A stretch of 64,000 nucleotides of DNA from Lactobacillus kullabergensis (lineage in GTDB: Bacteria; Bacillota; Bacilli; Lactobacillales; Lactobacillaceae): NCBI RefSeq assembly GCF_000967195.1, contig NZ_KQ033871.1:1048584-1112583 (forward strand). The letters run 5' to 3'. Both the position numbers and the translations under genes were made by a program. Below are positions 8,613 to 18,124 of this stretch, in pieces (within the stretch, counting starts at the first letter, position 1; each line of letters starts with the position of its first letter). The notes under the pieces were generated by a model. It was not told the DNA's origin. It made no database searches and saw nothing but the letters and a program-made list of their open reading frames with translations.

Positions 8613-10424
8613 GTGAAAAAACTTACATCTGGAAATTATGACATTATAGCTCATGAATACGAAAATGAAGAAATGCCATTAGAGGTCGAAATTAAAAATG
8701 ACAAAATTTGTAAAATTAAAACAAAGAAGAAAATGATTCCTGGAAGTTTAGAAGAGACAGCATTTACTAAAGTTCCAAATGAAATTATTAAGAATCAAAG
8801 TTTATCCGTAGATGCAATTTCTGGAGCAACACATTCTGTTGATGGTCTGTTAAATGCAGTAGAAAAAGTCATTGAGCAAGCAGGAGGCAACGCTCAAGAA
8901 TACAAGAAAGAGCAAAAAGAAATTAATCTGAATAAAAGACATGTTTCAGCGCATTTTTCTAACGACTTTTCTTCCCGGCATACGAAACCAGAACAAATTG
9001 TTAAGGAATATAATACCGACTTTTTAATTGTAGGTGCCGGGATATCAGGACTGGCTGCAGCGGTTCAAGCTCGTCAGCTTGATTTAAATACAATCGTAAT
9101 TGACAAGAACGGTTTCGTGGCCGGAAATGGTGGCGGTGTTGAAGGTATTTTTGGAATTAACACTAAAATGCAAAAAGCTGCCGGTATACATGCAGAAAAG
9201 GAAGATATAATTTCAAAGGAAGCTGAGTTAGGACAATATAGGGCTGACGGATCTTTTTGGGTTGATTTAATTAATAATTCTGCAGATAACATTGACTGGT
9301 TGGTAAACCTTGGTGTTCAGTTGACTAAAGTCGACGACTATCATGGTACTTGTATGTTTCCGACTTTTCACTGGTTTAAAGGGGGTTTTGCCTCTGTCGG
9401 ATATGTACCTTATATGAAAAAGAAGGCTGATGAGCTTAACGTAAAATTCCTGCTGGAAACTTCAGCTACAAGCATTATTGAAGAAAACGGAACTATTAAA
9501 GGAGTTTATGCAAAAACACCAGAAGGATATATAAAAATTAATGCAAAAGCAACGCTTTTAGCCACAGGGGGCGTTGGACATAACCCTGATCTGTTAGAGC
9601 AACAAGGCTGGTCAACAAAGAATATTCACTATTGTTCAATGCCAAGTAATACTGGTGATGGTTATCAAATGGCTATGTCAGTTGGCGCAATGGATATGCT
9701 AAAAGAATCTCCAGAATTTATGATGAACTATATTCAGGCTTTTCCTCATGAAGGTGTACATTTATATCTTGATCCTATTAATGGATTTATGTCTTTACCA
9801 TCTGGAGGCCCAGTAGTGTTTGTCAATCAAGATGGCAGACGTTTTGTGAATGAAAATGTCAAAAAGTATAATTTGTTATATCAAAGAATGGCAATTAAAG
9901 CTACAAAAGTCACATATGAAATATTCACACAAAGAATTTTTGATAAACTAACCAAGAACGTTGAAAACGCAGATGAAATACTAGCTAAGGCTCTAAAAGA
10001 AAACGAAGGAAATTCATTATTCAAAGCAAATTCAATTTCAGAACTTGCACAAAAAGTAAACCTTCCTGTTGCAATTTTATCCAAGACAATGAAACTATAC
10101 AATTCTTACTGTGACAATGGCAAAGATCTAGAATTCAATAAGGATAAAGAAATGTTAGTTTCAATGGAAGATGGTCCATACTACATCGCTCGCTTAGATC
10201 CGTCTAATTTAATTGGCGTTGGTGGAATAGGGTCAAATAGAAAATTTGAAGTTATTAGTAATAATTTCGAAAAAATTCCTGGATTATACGCTTCTGGAAT
10301 GGATTCTACTATGCAATATCGTGATGTATATACGATTACTCTAGGTGGGTCTGCTTGCGCTCATAATGTTAATTCTGGTCGACAAGCAGCCAAAAATGCC
10401 AAGCAATATATTCAAGAACTTTAA
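8613..10424 (+). CDS. FMN-binding/FAD-dependent fumarate reductase-like flavoprotein
   Basis: A 603-aa cytoplasmic flavoprotein. An N-terminal FMN-binding domain (about residues 1-95) ends in DAISGATHS, the motif at which ApbE-type transferases attach FMN to Thr. The FAD domain begins with LIVGAGISGLAAA near residue 137. The catalytic strand that reads HYTMGG in fumarate reductases is here NLIGVGGIG, so the substrate is probably another unsaturated acid. Start is GTG preceded by AAAGGGG. It is monocistronic with its own terminator and has a divergent LysR. Candidates by family are acrylate, urocanate, cinnamate/phenolic acid or similar reductases. The electron donor is not encoded nearby. Confidence 0.85.
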   Translation: MKKLTSGNYDIIAHEYENEEMPLEVEIKNDKICKIKTKKKMIPGSLEETAFTKVPNEIIKNQSLSVDAISGATHSVDGLLNAVEKVIEQAGGNAQEYKKEQKEINLNKRHVSAHFSNDFSSRHTKPEQIVKEYNTDFLIVGAGISGLAAAVQARQLDLNTIVIDKNGFVAGNGGGVEGIFGINTKMQKAAGIHAEKEDIISKEAELGQYRADGSFWVDLINNSADNIDWLVNLGVQLTKVDDYHGTCMFPTFHWFKGGFASVGYVPYMKKKADELNVKFLLETSATSIIEENGTIKGVYAKTPEGYIKINAKATLLATGGVGHNPDLLEQQGWSTKNIHYCSMPSNTGDGYQMAMSVGAMDMLKESPEFMMNYIQAFPHEGVHLYLDPINGFMSLPSGGPVVFVNQDGRRFVNENVKKYNLLYQRMAIKATKVTYEIFTQRIFDKLTKNVENADEILAKALKENEGNSLFKANSISELAQKVNLPVAILSKTMKLYNSYCDNGKDLEFNKDKEMLVSMEDGPYYIARLDPSNLIGVGGIGSNRKFEVISNNFEKIPGLYASGMDSTMQYRDVYTITLGGSACAHNVNSGRQAAKNAKQYIQEL

Positions 10425-10452
10425 TTAACTAATTAATTTTTAAATAATACAA

Positions 10453-10478
10453 AAAAGAGCTTCCATTGAAGCTCTTTT
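10453..10478. terminator. Bidirectional terminator
   Basis: An AAAAGAGCTTC/GAAGCTCTTTT hairpin between the converging reductase (+) and cutC (-) genes. It overlaps the cutC stop codon. Confidence 0.85.
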
Positions 10479-11115
10479 ATTTTACAATTTTTGTGCCATG
10501 AAGTTGATTAACATTCAGTTCTGCACTAACCAAATTACTATTTTCGGTTGTGATGCCTCCACCTGGCAAAATTTCTATACGATCATTCGCCCATTTAATT
10601 ATTTCTTTTAAATGGAGTATTGTTGCCAAGATAGGTTTGTCTAATTTTCCACCATGTGTCAAAATTCGTTTGACTCCTTGATCTGCTAACCAGTTTAATT
10701 CTGTTTTCTGTTTATCATTTGATATGTCATCAAAAGCCATGTGCATAACGACTTCAACGTTTAAGGAACGAGCTAGTGTAATTAGATGTTTCATTTGAAT
10801 TCTATTTATTTGATTATTGTTGGTCAAACATCCAAAAGCCACTCCTTGAGCACCCAGTTTGGCAGACGCTTCAATGTCATCAGCCATTATGCCGATTTCA
10901 TTTTCGTTATAAACAAAATCTCCACCTCTAGGTCTAATCATTATGACAACCGGTATTTTAAAATTCTCAGCATAAGTGACAGATTTCTTTATTACGCCAT
11001 AGGAAGGCGTAGTGCCACCCAACGCCAAATCATTATTCAGCTCTAATCTGTCAGCGCCAGCCTTAATTACATGAGGAATATTATAAAAATTTTCAACACA
11101 CGCTTCTTTTAGCAT
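10477..11115 (-). CDS. cutC: CutC family protein
   Basis: A 212-aa TIM-barrel protein of the CutC family. The N-terminal LKEACVENFYNIPHVIKAGADRLELN, MIRPRGGDF and the ending ILTHGG / ILPGGGI segments are typical. CutC was linked to copper homeostasis in E. coli, but its biochemical activity is unsettled. It starts 26 bp after the upstream hydrolase gene and is probably co-transcribed with it. Length is near the family minimum of about 200-250 aa. Confidence 0.88.
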   Translation of the reverse strand: MLKEACVENFYNIPHVIKAGADRLELNNDLALGGTTPSYGVIKKSVTYAENFKIPVVIMIRPRGGDFVYNENEIGIMADDIEASAKLGAQGVAFGCLTNNNQINRIQMKHLITLARSLNVEVVMHMAFDDISNDKQKTELNWLADQGVKRILTHGGKLDKPILATILHLKEIIKWANDRIEILPGGGITTENSNLVSAELNVNQLHGTKIVK

Positions 11116-11141
11116 TTTATTCTCTTTCTTTTAGTTAAACG

Positions 11142-12098
11142 TTACTCGACCGGAGCATTGATTTGTTTTTGATAATCATCTAACCAAGACTGTGAAATAG
11201 GCTCAATCTGAGTCTTTTGATTTTTTCCAGGGTTAGCCATTAAAATTTGAGCTTTTTGTTTTTCATTAGCAACACAAAAAGGAAATTCCACATTAGTAGC
11301 TACTCCCCACTCACCTTTTCGATTTAAAGCAATTAAAGAAATTTCTCCTACTTGACCATAGCGCTGTTTTAAATCTTCACAAAATGGGTAAAGTGCTGTG
11401 TCACAAGCATCTTGAGGAGACTGACCTTTTGCCATTCTGCGAACTATTTCATATGAAAGACAACCTTTCATAATATCTTCTCCCAAACCTGTTGCAGTGG
11501 CTGCCCCAATATGACTGTCAGCATAAAATCCAGAACCTGATAACGGTGAATCGCCAATTCTACCATCTTTTTTCATAAATAAGCCTGAAGTTGATGTAGC
11601 TGCAGCCATTGAATTATTTTGATCAAGTGTTAGTGCACCAACAGTATCGTGGCCATCATAGGGATGCAATCCAGTTTTAAATTGCTCTTTTACCTTATTT
11701 TGCCATATTTTTTTTGCTCTTTCTGTCAGCATATTGGTCATTTCAAAGCCATTTTGCATAGCAAATTTAGTTGCGCCTTCTCCAACTAAAAAGCTGTTAG
11801 TCTTATTTAAACTTAACTTTCTAGCTACAGAAACAGCATGCTTCACATTTTCAATAGCTGCTACTGAGCCTTGTGCTAAAGTATCACCATTCATAAAAGC
11901 GGCATCCATCTGAACAACTCCATCTTCATTAGGAAGTCCGCCATAGCCTACTGATTTATAAAGGGGGTAAGATTCAACTTTTTTTATTAAGTTTTCAACG
12001 GCATCCCCTGCACTCTCACCGTTTTGCAACATACTGCTTGCTTTTAACAACCCATCGTATGACATGCTCCAAGTTGATATTACAGCCCATTTTTTCAT
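11142..12098 (-). CDS. N-terminal nucleophile hydrolase (glycosylasparaginase/isoaspartyl peptidase family)
   Basis: A 318-aa Ntn hydrolase. The self-cleavage and nucleophile site is HDTVGALTLD with Thr152 as the expected N-terminal nucleophile of the beta chain. Downstream DSPLSGSGFYAD and ATATGLGED match the substrate-binding loops of aspartylglucosaminidases and plant-type asparaginases. HDT favours the glycosylasparaginase branch over isoaspartyl peptidase (usually GTVG). There is no signal peptide, so it acts in the cytoplasm, probably on Asn-linked glycans or beta-aspartyl peptides taken up as nutrients. cutC lies downstream in the same unit. Confidence 0.85.
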   Translation of the reverse strand: MKKWAVISTWSMSYDGLLKASSMLQNGESAGDAVENLIKKVESYPLYKSVGYGGLPNEDGVVQMDAAFMNGDTLAQGSVAAIENVKHAVSVARKLSLNKTNSFLVGEGATKFAMQNGFEMTNMLTERAKKIWQNKVKEQFKTGLHPYDGHDTVGALTLDQNNSMAAATSTSGLFMKKDGRIGDSPLSGSGFYADSHIGAATATGLGEDIMKGCLSYEIVRRMAKGQSPQDACDTALYPFCEDLKQRYGQVGEISLIALNRKGEWGVATNVEFPFCVANEKQKAQILMANPGKNQKTQIEPISQSWLDDYQKQINAPVE

Positions 12099-12194
12099 TA
12101 TGATCTTCCTTTTTATTCAGTATAGTAATAATAGTAAACTAGAGTCGTGAAACTAACAAGCTACAAATTTAAAAGATCAAATTGGGTCAAAAAT

Positions 12195-12230
12195 AAACAG
12201 GCTTTGAATCAAAAATTCAAAGCCTGTTTA
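12195..12230 (-). terminator. Terminator after the DASS transporter gene
   Basis: Arms AAACAGGCTTTGAAT and their complement are followed on the minus strand by a T-rich run, directly at the transporter stop codon. Confidence 0.88.
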
Positions 12231-13646
12231 TTACCACATGCCGATAACTTTAGTCCAAATCAGACCGCCGCCTAACCAGATGATGTTAAGTACAACACCA
12301 ATTATGGCGCTTAGTTTCCACCAATCTTTGTTAGAAACATAGCCTGTTGAAGAAAGTAAAGCAGCAGGACCTGCCGAATAGCTTGAAGTTGACAAGTATA
12401 AAGAACCGTCCAAAGCTAACATTAACGCTGCCATCATAGGTGGCACTCCGGCACCAATCGCAATTGAGAGAAATCCTGCGTAAAGAGCAGAAATTTGTGT
12501 AGAAACACTTGGAAATAAATAGTGAAGGTAGAAGTAAACCAAGAATAAGATTACCAGTACTAAAACCCAGTTCATACCATGAAGTGCACTACCTAAAGTC
12601 TTTGAGAACCAAGGGAAAAAGCCCAAAGTCATTAACTTTTGAGACATCAACATGATAATTGAAAGCCAAGTCAAGATGTTCCAAGCAAAACTTTGACCTA
12701 AAATATCCTTAACATTAATTACGCCAAATACCAATAGTAATGCAACTGCAATAAAGCTGACTAAAGTGGCATCAATGCCAAACTTAGAACCTACTAGCCA
12801 TAATACAACTGACAGGACGAAAACCACACCCATGATTTTTTCTGCAGCCGTCATTTTGCCTAATTCTTGTAATTTTTTGTCTGCCCAAGCATGAGCATTA
12901 GGTGTTTCTTTGATCTTAGGCGGGTAAATTTTATACAGAATAAAGGGTACTAATATTAAGGAAATTATACCCGGTACGATAGCAGCTACAAACCATTGCA
13001 TCCAGGAAATGGTAACGTTTTGCGTCTTTGCTATTCCTAATGCCACCATGTTACCGGCTAAACCAGTTAGAAACATGGTGGATGTAACGATATTAACTTC
13101 GTATTCTGTAAAAACAAGGAATGAACCCATATCACGCTCAGTTCCCTTTTTAGGATCTGAACCCATTTCTCTTGATAAGTTATCAATAATGGGGTACATA
13201 ATACCGTTAACGCGAGCGTTGTTACTTGGTATACCAACTGCGAGAACAGTTTCCACTAAGGATAAGGCATAAGCCAAACCTAAAGTTCTCTTGCCAAAAG
13301 TTTTGACAAAGAAGTAGGCAATTCTTTTACCAAGACCTGATTTAATAAAGCCGGCCGCCATAAACATACACATAGCGACCATCCATGCCGTGGAATTACC
13401 AAAGCCGGCAGTGACTTCTTCCATCTTAAAAATACCGGTTAATGTAGCAATTACTACAGCTATGATAGTAGTTGCCATCATAGGCAATGGTTTAGTTACA
13501 CAAGCAATTATAGTTGCAATAAATATAGCGAATAGGTGCCAAGCTTGAACGTTAATTGCCGCTGGTTTTAATGGAGTTAACAGCCATAAGCCAATGCCAA
13601 TAGCTAGTGGTAAAACCCACTTTTTCCATTGAATTTTATCTAACAT
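12231..13646 (-). CDS. DASS-family anion (dicarboxylate) transporter
   Basis: A 471-aa membrane protein of the divalent anion:Na+ symporter/CitT family with about 12 segments. The ATG at 13646 follows AAAGGAGAGAAA, so it is preferred over the start 87 bp upstream, which has no ribosome site. The two family hairpin signatures read IPSNNARVNG and PSVSTQIS. Members move succinate, fumarate, malate, tartrate or citrate, often by exchange. It lies 195 bp downstream of the C-terminal-FMN flavoprotein on the same strand, suggesting import of the reductase substrate in exchange for the reduced product. The substrate cannot be read from sequence. Confidence 0.85.
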   Translation of the reverse strand: MLDKIQWKKWVLPLAIGIGLWLLTPLKPAAINVQAWHLFAIFIATIIACVTKPLPMMATTIIAVVIATLTGIFKMEEVTAGFGNSTAWMVAMCMFMAAGFIKSGLGKRIAYFFVKTFGKRTLGLAYALSLVETVLAVGIPSNNARVNGIMYPIIDNLSREMGSDPKKGTERDMGSFLVFTEYEVNIVTSTMFLTGLAGNMVALGIAKTQNVTISWMQWFVAAIVPGIISLILVPFILYKIYPPKIKETPNAHAWADKKLQELGKMTAAEKIMGVVFVLSVVLWLVGSKFGIDATLVSFIAVALLLVFGVINVKDILGQSFAWNILTWLSIIMLMSQKLMTLGFFPWFSKTLGSALHGMNWVLVLVILFLVYFYLHYLFPSVSTQISALYAGFLSIAIGAGVPPMMAALMLALDGSLYLSTSSYSAGPAALLSSTGYVSNKDWWKLSAIIGVVLNIIWLGGGLIWTKVIGMW

Positions 13647-13841
13647 TTTCTCTCCTTTTGCAGTGCTTTTTCTATGAAATGCAGAGCTTATAAGTTTTAA
13701 AGCATTGCTTTTGTTCAAAGTATTCGTTATCAATTATTTAAAATCACTAACCTTGCGATATTTTGGGGTATACGGTCAATAGCAAGTTATAAATCTATTT
13801 GTTAATTGTTAAATACTTAGAACTATCACAAAGCTTTTCAT

Positions 13842-15635
13842 TTATTGTCGTTCAACATTCTTAATCGCTTGGTTGACAGCTTCTTTAAAAGCAGCACTAG
13901 TTGTACTTGCGCCACTGATAGCATCAACCTCTGTAGTTTGCTTTTCAATCATTTCATTAGTTAGAACCGGGATTGCTTTTCCTCCCAAATAAGGAGTTTC
14001 TTTTTCTTGTAGTGTCTCAATTTGAGAAATTTTATCACCTGACATGGTGACCCGCACAACTATTGGTACATCATTAATGCCATTTTCGCTAATACCAATA
14101 CCCTGATTTGGGCCAGCTTCAAAATCAGTTGAAGAAGCATGAGCATCAGTTTTTAGATCAGGATTTTCAGAAGCTCCTGTAACCACATCAAGCTCATCCA
14201 TTTTTCTTTTAGGCCAAGCTGCATTTTCTCCGGCAATTTTGCCAGAAATTAACAAATCAGCAATACTGTTTGCACCAACATATTTGGTAGCAAAAATATC
14301 TCCTAATTCACCAGCTTCATATAAATGAGGAATAACATTATTCTCCATGTCTAAAACTTCGCAATTTTCATTACGACGAGCGCCACCATGTGTGTGCAGA
14401 ATGTTGTGGCAAATTGGGATAGCATAATATGGGCCTGACTCAAAAGCACGCATTGTTTCAATTTTGCGATTTAAAAACATATCGCGCTTTTTTTCATTGA
14501 CTAAAAAGTTAAAATCACTGACAGCTTCAGCTAATTTTGGTGCGGCAATCTTGTCAGCCAATTCAGCAATAGTTTCTGCTTTTACTGCATAGGTGGTCAG
14601 GCTTTTAATTTGTTCAGCCTTATCTGAATCGTCATTAACTAGTTGCTCAAATTGTCTTTGATCCATGATAATATGTGGATGATTTTGGTTAGGAGGCATA
14701 ATCCAGTTGCCGTGGTTGTATTTGTAACCATGACGGTCCTCTTCGTCTTCACGGTAATACCGCGTGCCGTCATCGCCAGCAACGAAAATACTGCCATTAA
14801 ACAAGTTCTTCCAGTTGATCATATAGGCAAATTTTTCTCTTGGCGCGCCTTCTCTTAAAGAAAAACCATGTGAATCATAGTTGGACATATGCCACAGTCT
14901 AGCGCCAGCTTCAACTGCTAAATCAATTCCTTTACCTTGATTATATAAAGTACCAATTGGAGCTAAAGAACCTTGACCTAAAAAGTTTTGAACCATATCT
15001 TGGTTATTTTCAAAGCCACCACAAGCTAAAACAACTCCGTTTTTGGCAGCTACATTTCTATTGATTCCTTTATGTTTTATTTGCACACCTAAAATGGTTT
15101 TAGTGTTGGGGTCCTGAATTAAATGTTGTGCAGGACTTTCAAACCAAACATCAATTTTGTCTAAACGCTCGTAAACTTTTTTACGTAACAATTTCCAGAA
15201 TCCGCCATTATACATACCAGAAGTCATGCTTTGTGAGCGCATAGTTTCCGCATGTTTGTATTCTGGATATTCACCTTTAGGTCTTCTACCAGTGTACTGA
15301 GCTTCAATGCCAAAATAGTTTTGTGAATAATCTTTCATTTTTAAAACATTATTGACAAAAGCGTCTAGATCTTTAGGATCATACTTGAAGGGATAATAAG
15401 TTTGTTTATAATACTCACGTAGATCCTCAAAATTGTCACTCCACGCGAATGCACCACCAGCGTATCTGGTATTACCCCCTTCATGACCCTCAGGAGCCGC
15501 ATCTATCAGTAGAACATGGGCATTGCTATCTGCTGCGAATCTAGCAGCACCAGCGCCAGCGCCACCGAATCCGACTACAATTACGTCATAAACGGCATCC
15601 CATTCGAGAGTTGAATCGTAGATCAAATTTTTCAC
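13842..15635 (-). CDS. FAD-dependent reductase with C-terminal FMN-binding domain
   Basis: A 597-aa flavoprotein. The FAD domain begins with VIVVGFGGAGAGAARFAA near residue 19 and continues with EGGNTRYAGGA. The active-site region reads NILHTHGGARRNE and KYVGANSIAD, a form found in FAD dehydrogenases/reductases other than fumarate reductase. The C-terminal FMN-binding domain (about 500-597) carries DAISGASTTS, where the usual flavinylated Thr is Ser. The start is GTG with a weak ribosome site. A LysR gene is divergent, and a DASS transporter follows. It probably reduces an imported unsaturated di- or tricarboxylate; the identity is unknown. Confidence 0.82.
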   Translation of the reverse strand: MKNLIYDSTLEWDAVYDVIVVGFGGAGAGAARFAADSNAHVLLIDAAPEGHEGGNTRYAGGAFAWSDNFEDLREYYKQTYYPFKYDPKDLDAFVNNVLKMKDYSQNYFGIEAQYTGRRPKGEYPEYKHAETMRSQSMTSGMYNGGFWKLLRKKVYERLDKIDVWFESPAQHLIQDPNTKTILGVQIKHKGINRNVAAKNGVVLACGGFENNQDMVQNFLGQGSLAPIGTLYNQGKGIDLAVEAGARLWHMSNYDSHGFSLREGAPREKFAYMINWKNLFNGSIFVAGDDGTRYYREDEEDRHGYKYNHGNWIMPPNQNHPHIIMDQRQFEQLVNDDSDKAEQIKSLTTYAVKAETIAELADKIAAPKLAEAVSDFNFLVNEKKRDMFLNRKIETMRAFESGPYYAIPICHNILHTHGGARRNENCEVLDMENNVIPHLYEAGELGDIFATKYVGANSIADLLISGKIAGENAAWPKRKMDELDVVTGASENPDLKTDAHASSTDFEAGPNQGIGISENGINDVPIVVRVTMSGDKISQIETLQEKETPYLGGKAIPVLTNEMIEKQTTEVDAISGASTTSAAFKEAVNQAIKNVERQ

Positions 15636-15831
15636 CTTAACTTTCTTATAAATCGTTCTTTTGGTAAATATAGCTTGAAGTGCTTTTTAAATCTAATTAA
15701 ATTTTTCTCATAATTTAGCTTTCTTAGTTGCGATAAAATGCATAGTAGCAAGTACTTCTTGTACATTAAAGTGAATTTTAATATAATTTAAAAAGATACA
15801 TTTATAAATAAAATTTATTTAGGAAGTACAA

Positions 15832-16713
15832 ATGAACGAAAAAGATCTATTATATTTTTGTAAATTAGTCGAAACTGGTAATTATACGCTAACTGCTAAT
15901 ACTTTTGATGTTACTCAACCGACAATTTCAATGGCTATTAAACGCCTGGCGGATAAATTCGCAGATCCATTGATTTTACAAAAAAATCGCAAAAGCAAGA
16001 TTACTTTAACTGATGCCGGAGAACTACTATATCGTAAAGCAAAAATATTATTACAAGATATGGCAAGTATCAATTACGACGTAATGCACGCCAGCGATAA
16101 AAAAATCCGACTCGCTTTTTCTGGCGAAGCCGGTAGTTTATATATTGCCGACATTATTCAACAATTTTATCAAGCTGGAATTACAGATTTAATTGAATCA
16201 AAGATAGAGCGATCTGCAGACGCATTTGCTGATTTAACCAATGGCAATGTCGATGTTGCTATTTATTCATGGATGGTTCCCATTAATGATCCCGAATATT
16301 TTATTCATAACTTACAAAAAACTGAACTGGTGGTAATTACTAGTAACACTGATAAATGGCATAACGTTCATGAAATTAGTGCTGCCAACTTGCGTGAGTG
16401 CAAATTTGTCGCTCGCACTCGAGGCTATTTGACAAGGGAATGCTTGGAACAAGAAGCAAAACTAGGGGATTTTACTCCTCAAATTTCCTATACTGCAACT
16501 ACAATGAAACTTTTAATTGATTTGGTCAAGCGTAATGTTGGTATAGCTTTAGTAATGGAAAGCAGTCTTAAAGACTTTTCTGACATTCACGTAATTCATT
16601 TAAAACCTGGCCAGCGGCTTTGGGCATATATGCAAATTGCTATGAGAAAAACTTTTATACCTAATAAATATCAGCAGAAAGGAATTGAAATATTACGCAA
16701 TTTTAAACCGTAG
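15832..16713 (+). CDS. LysR-family transcriptional regulator
   Basis: A 293-aa LysR regulator with an N-terminal winged HTH (MNEKDLLYFCKLVETGNYTLTA, TQPTISMAIKRL) and a co-inducer domain. It is divergent from the C-terminal-FMN flavoprotein, sharing a 196-bp AT-rich promoter region, so it likely senses the substrate of that reductase/transporter pair. The start follows AGGAAGTACAA. It is clearly different from the LysR at 7586, which implies separate signals for the two flavoprotein systems. Confidence 0.9.
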   Translation: MNEKDLLYFCKLVETGNYTLTANTFDVTQPTISMAIKRLADKFADPLILQKNRKSKITLTDAGELLYRKAKILLQDMASINYDVMHASDKKIRLAFSGEAGSLYIADIIQQFYQAGITDLIESKIERSADAFADLTNGNVDVAIYSWMVPINDPEYFIHNLQKTELVVITSNTDKWHNVHEISAANLRECKFVARTRGYLTRECLEQEAKLGDFTPQISYTATTMKLLIDLVKRNVGIALVMESSLKDFSDIHVIHLKPGQRLWAYMQIAMRKTFIPNKYQQKGIEILRNFKP

Positions 16714-16728
16714 TGAAATTTTGCAAAT

Positions 16729-16766
16729 AAAAAAAGTTCACGACTTTTTAAAGTCATGAACTTTTT
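16729..16766. terminator. Bidirectional terminator
   Basis: An AAAAAGTTCACGACTTT/AAAGTCATGAACTTTTT hairpin between converging lysR (+) and glpF (-). Confidence 0.88.
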
Positions 16767-16771
16767 TAAGT

Positions 16772-17491
16772 TTAAGCAATAACATTAAACAAAAATGCGG
16801 CAATTCCGCCACCTAAAAGTGGTCCAAAAATTGGAACCCAACTATAAGCCCAGTCGGAGCCACCTTTGTTGGCAATTGGCATAAACTGATGTGCAAGTCT
16901 TGGTCCCAGGTCACGGGCCGGATTAATCGCGATTCCAGTTGGTCCTCCTAAGGACAAACAGATTGCGGTAATTAAAAATCCTGCTAGTAATGGGTTTAAT
17001 CCTGGTGCCAATTTAGCATTGGTTAATCCCAACAAGCCAAATACCAAAACAAACGTAGCAATCATTTCAGTAAAGAAATTCCAAGTATAGTTTCTAATGG
17101 CAGGCGTTGTGGCAAACGAACCTAAAATGCCTTCTTGATCAGTGGTTTCTTCCCAATGAGGAAAATAGGTTAGCCAAACTAAAATGCCACCGATAAAACC
17201 CCCAGCAATTTGAGCCAGCATATATGGTAAAACTGAAGACCATGGCAATTTGTTTGCAATAGCCATTCCTAATGACACTGCCGGATTAAAATGTCCTGGG
17301 CAAAGCCAACTAACACAAAATACTCCGAAAGTTACGGCAAAACCCCAACCAAAAGAAATAACGATCCAGCCACTGCCTTTTGCTTTCGACTTGTTCAAAT
17401 TGACACCGGCACAAACGCCATCTCCGAGCAATACTAAGATGATAGTTCCAATGAACTCTCCCACTAATTGCATTGTTAAACTATTATTCAT
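16772..17491 (-). CDS. glpF: Glycerol uptake facilitator (aquaglyceroporin)
   Basis: A 239-aa MIP-family channel with six membrane segments. The two NPA boxes are GHFNPAVS and INPARDLGPR; Asp after the second NPA marks the glycerol-conducting GlpF branch rather than water-only aquaporins. It lies 260 bp downstream of dhaKLM on the same strand, which fits entry of glycerol or dihydroxyacetone for phosphorylation. A separate promoter is possible in the gap. Confidence 0.92.
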   Translation of the reverse strand: MNNSLTMQLVGEFIGTIILVLLGDGVCAGVNLNKSKAKGSGWIVISFGWGFAVTFGVFCVSWLCPGHFNPAVSLGMAIANKLPWSSVLPYMLAQIAGGFIGGILVWLTYFPHWEETTDQEGILGSFATTPAIRNYTWNFFTEMIATFVLVFGLLGLTNAKLAPGLNPLLAGFLITAICLSLGGPTGIAINPARDLGPRLAHQFMPIANKGGSDWAYSWVPIFGPLLGGGIAAFLFNVIA

Positions 17492-17752
17492 TTTTTAATC
17501 TCCTACTTTGATTATTAGGCTTCATAAGCCTCAAATAATGTTTAGTAGTAAATTACTCCCTAACAAAATATATTATAAAATTTTGCTTGTGTAAACACTT
17601 TCTTTAAATAAAATAATTTTTAAAAAATTGTTTAAGAAACTGTTATTTAATTTCTTTGATTATATAGCATTTATATTTAATTTCTTAAAAATTTCCGTTA
17701 TATTTTTATAACTGTTATTTTTAGCAAAGTCTTTTAAATTGAAGCTTTAAAC

Positions 17753-18124
17753 CTATTTTTTAATTTTTAAGGGTTCAAGTTGTTTTTCTATTTCAGTTAA
17801 ATCAACTCCCGCTTCAATCAAAGTAGCAGCAGTATATGCACCTTCAATAAAAGCTACATCATACAAATGAATCTTTTTAGAAGTCATTTCCATCGCCAGT
17901 TCAAGATTCATTTTGGCACTCCCAAGATCATAAAAAGCCAAAATTTCATCGGCTTTATTGTCAGAAAAAGCTTGCAAAACCTTGTCCATACTGGTACCTA
18001 TATCTTCTTCATTTGTTCCACCAGCATTTGTGATTGATACATCTTTGGCAACTTGATCTAAAAGTTTAGTCAAACCGGTAGGTATTTCGGGAACATGTGA
18101 TACTAACGTAATGCCTAAAATCAT
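17753..18124 (-). CDS. dhaM: PTS dihydroxyacetone phosphotransfer subunit DhaM
   Basis: A 123-aa EIIA(Man)-fold protein. LVSHVPEI places the phosphorylatable His at residue 10, as in DhaM proteins. It accepts phosphate from HPr and rephosphorylates ADP bound on DhaL. It is a single EIIA domain without the HPr and EI-like domains of the E. coli form, as is usual in Firmicutes. The start ATG overlaps the dhaL stop by 4 bp (ATGA), indicating translational coupling. Confidence 0.9.
   Translation of the reverse strand: MILGITLVSHVPEIPTGLTKLLDQVAKDVSITNAGGTNEEDIGTSMDKVLQAFSDNKADEILAFYDLGSAKMNLELAMEMTSKKIHLYDVAFIEGAYTAATLIEAGVDLTEIEKQLEPLKIKK

Noticed and set aside
10477..12098. CutC as part of a copper operon with copB
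   Set aside because: cutC lies 5.4 kb from copB, is paired with a glycosylasparaginase-like gene, and its copper role is itself uncertain.
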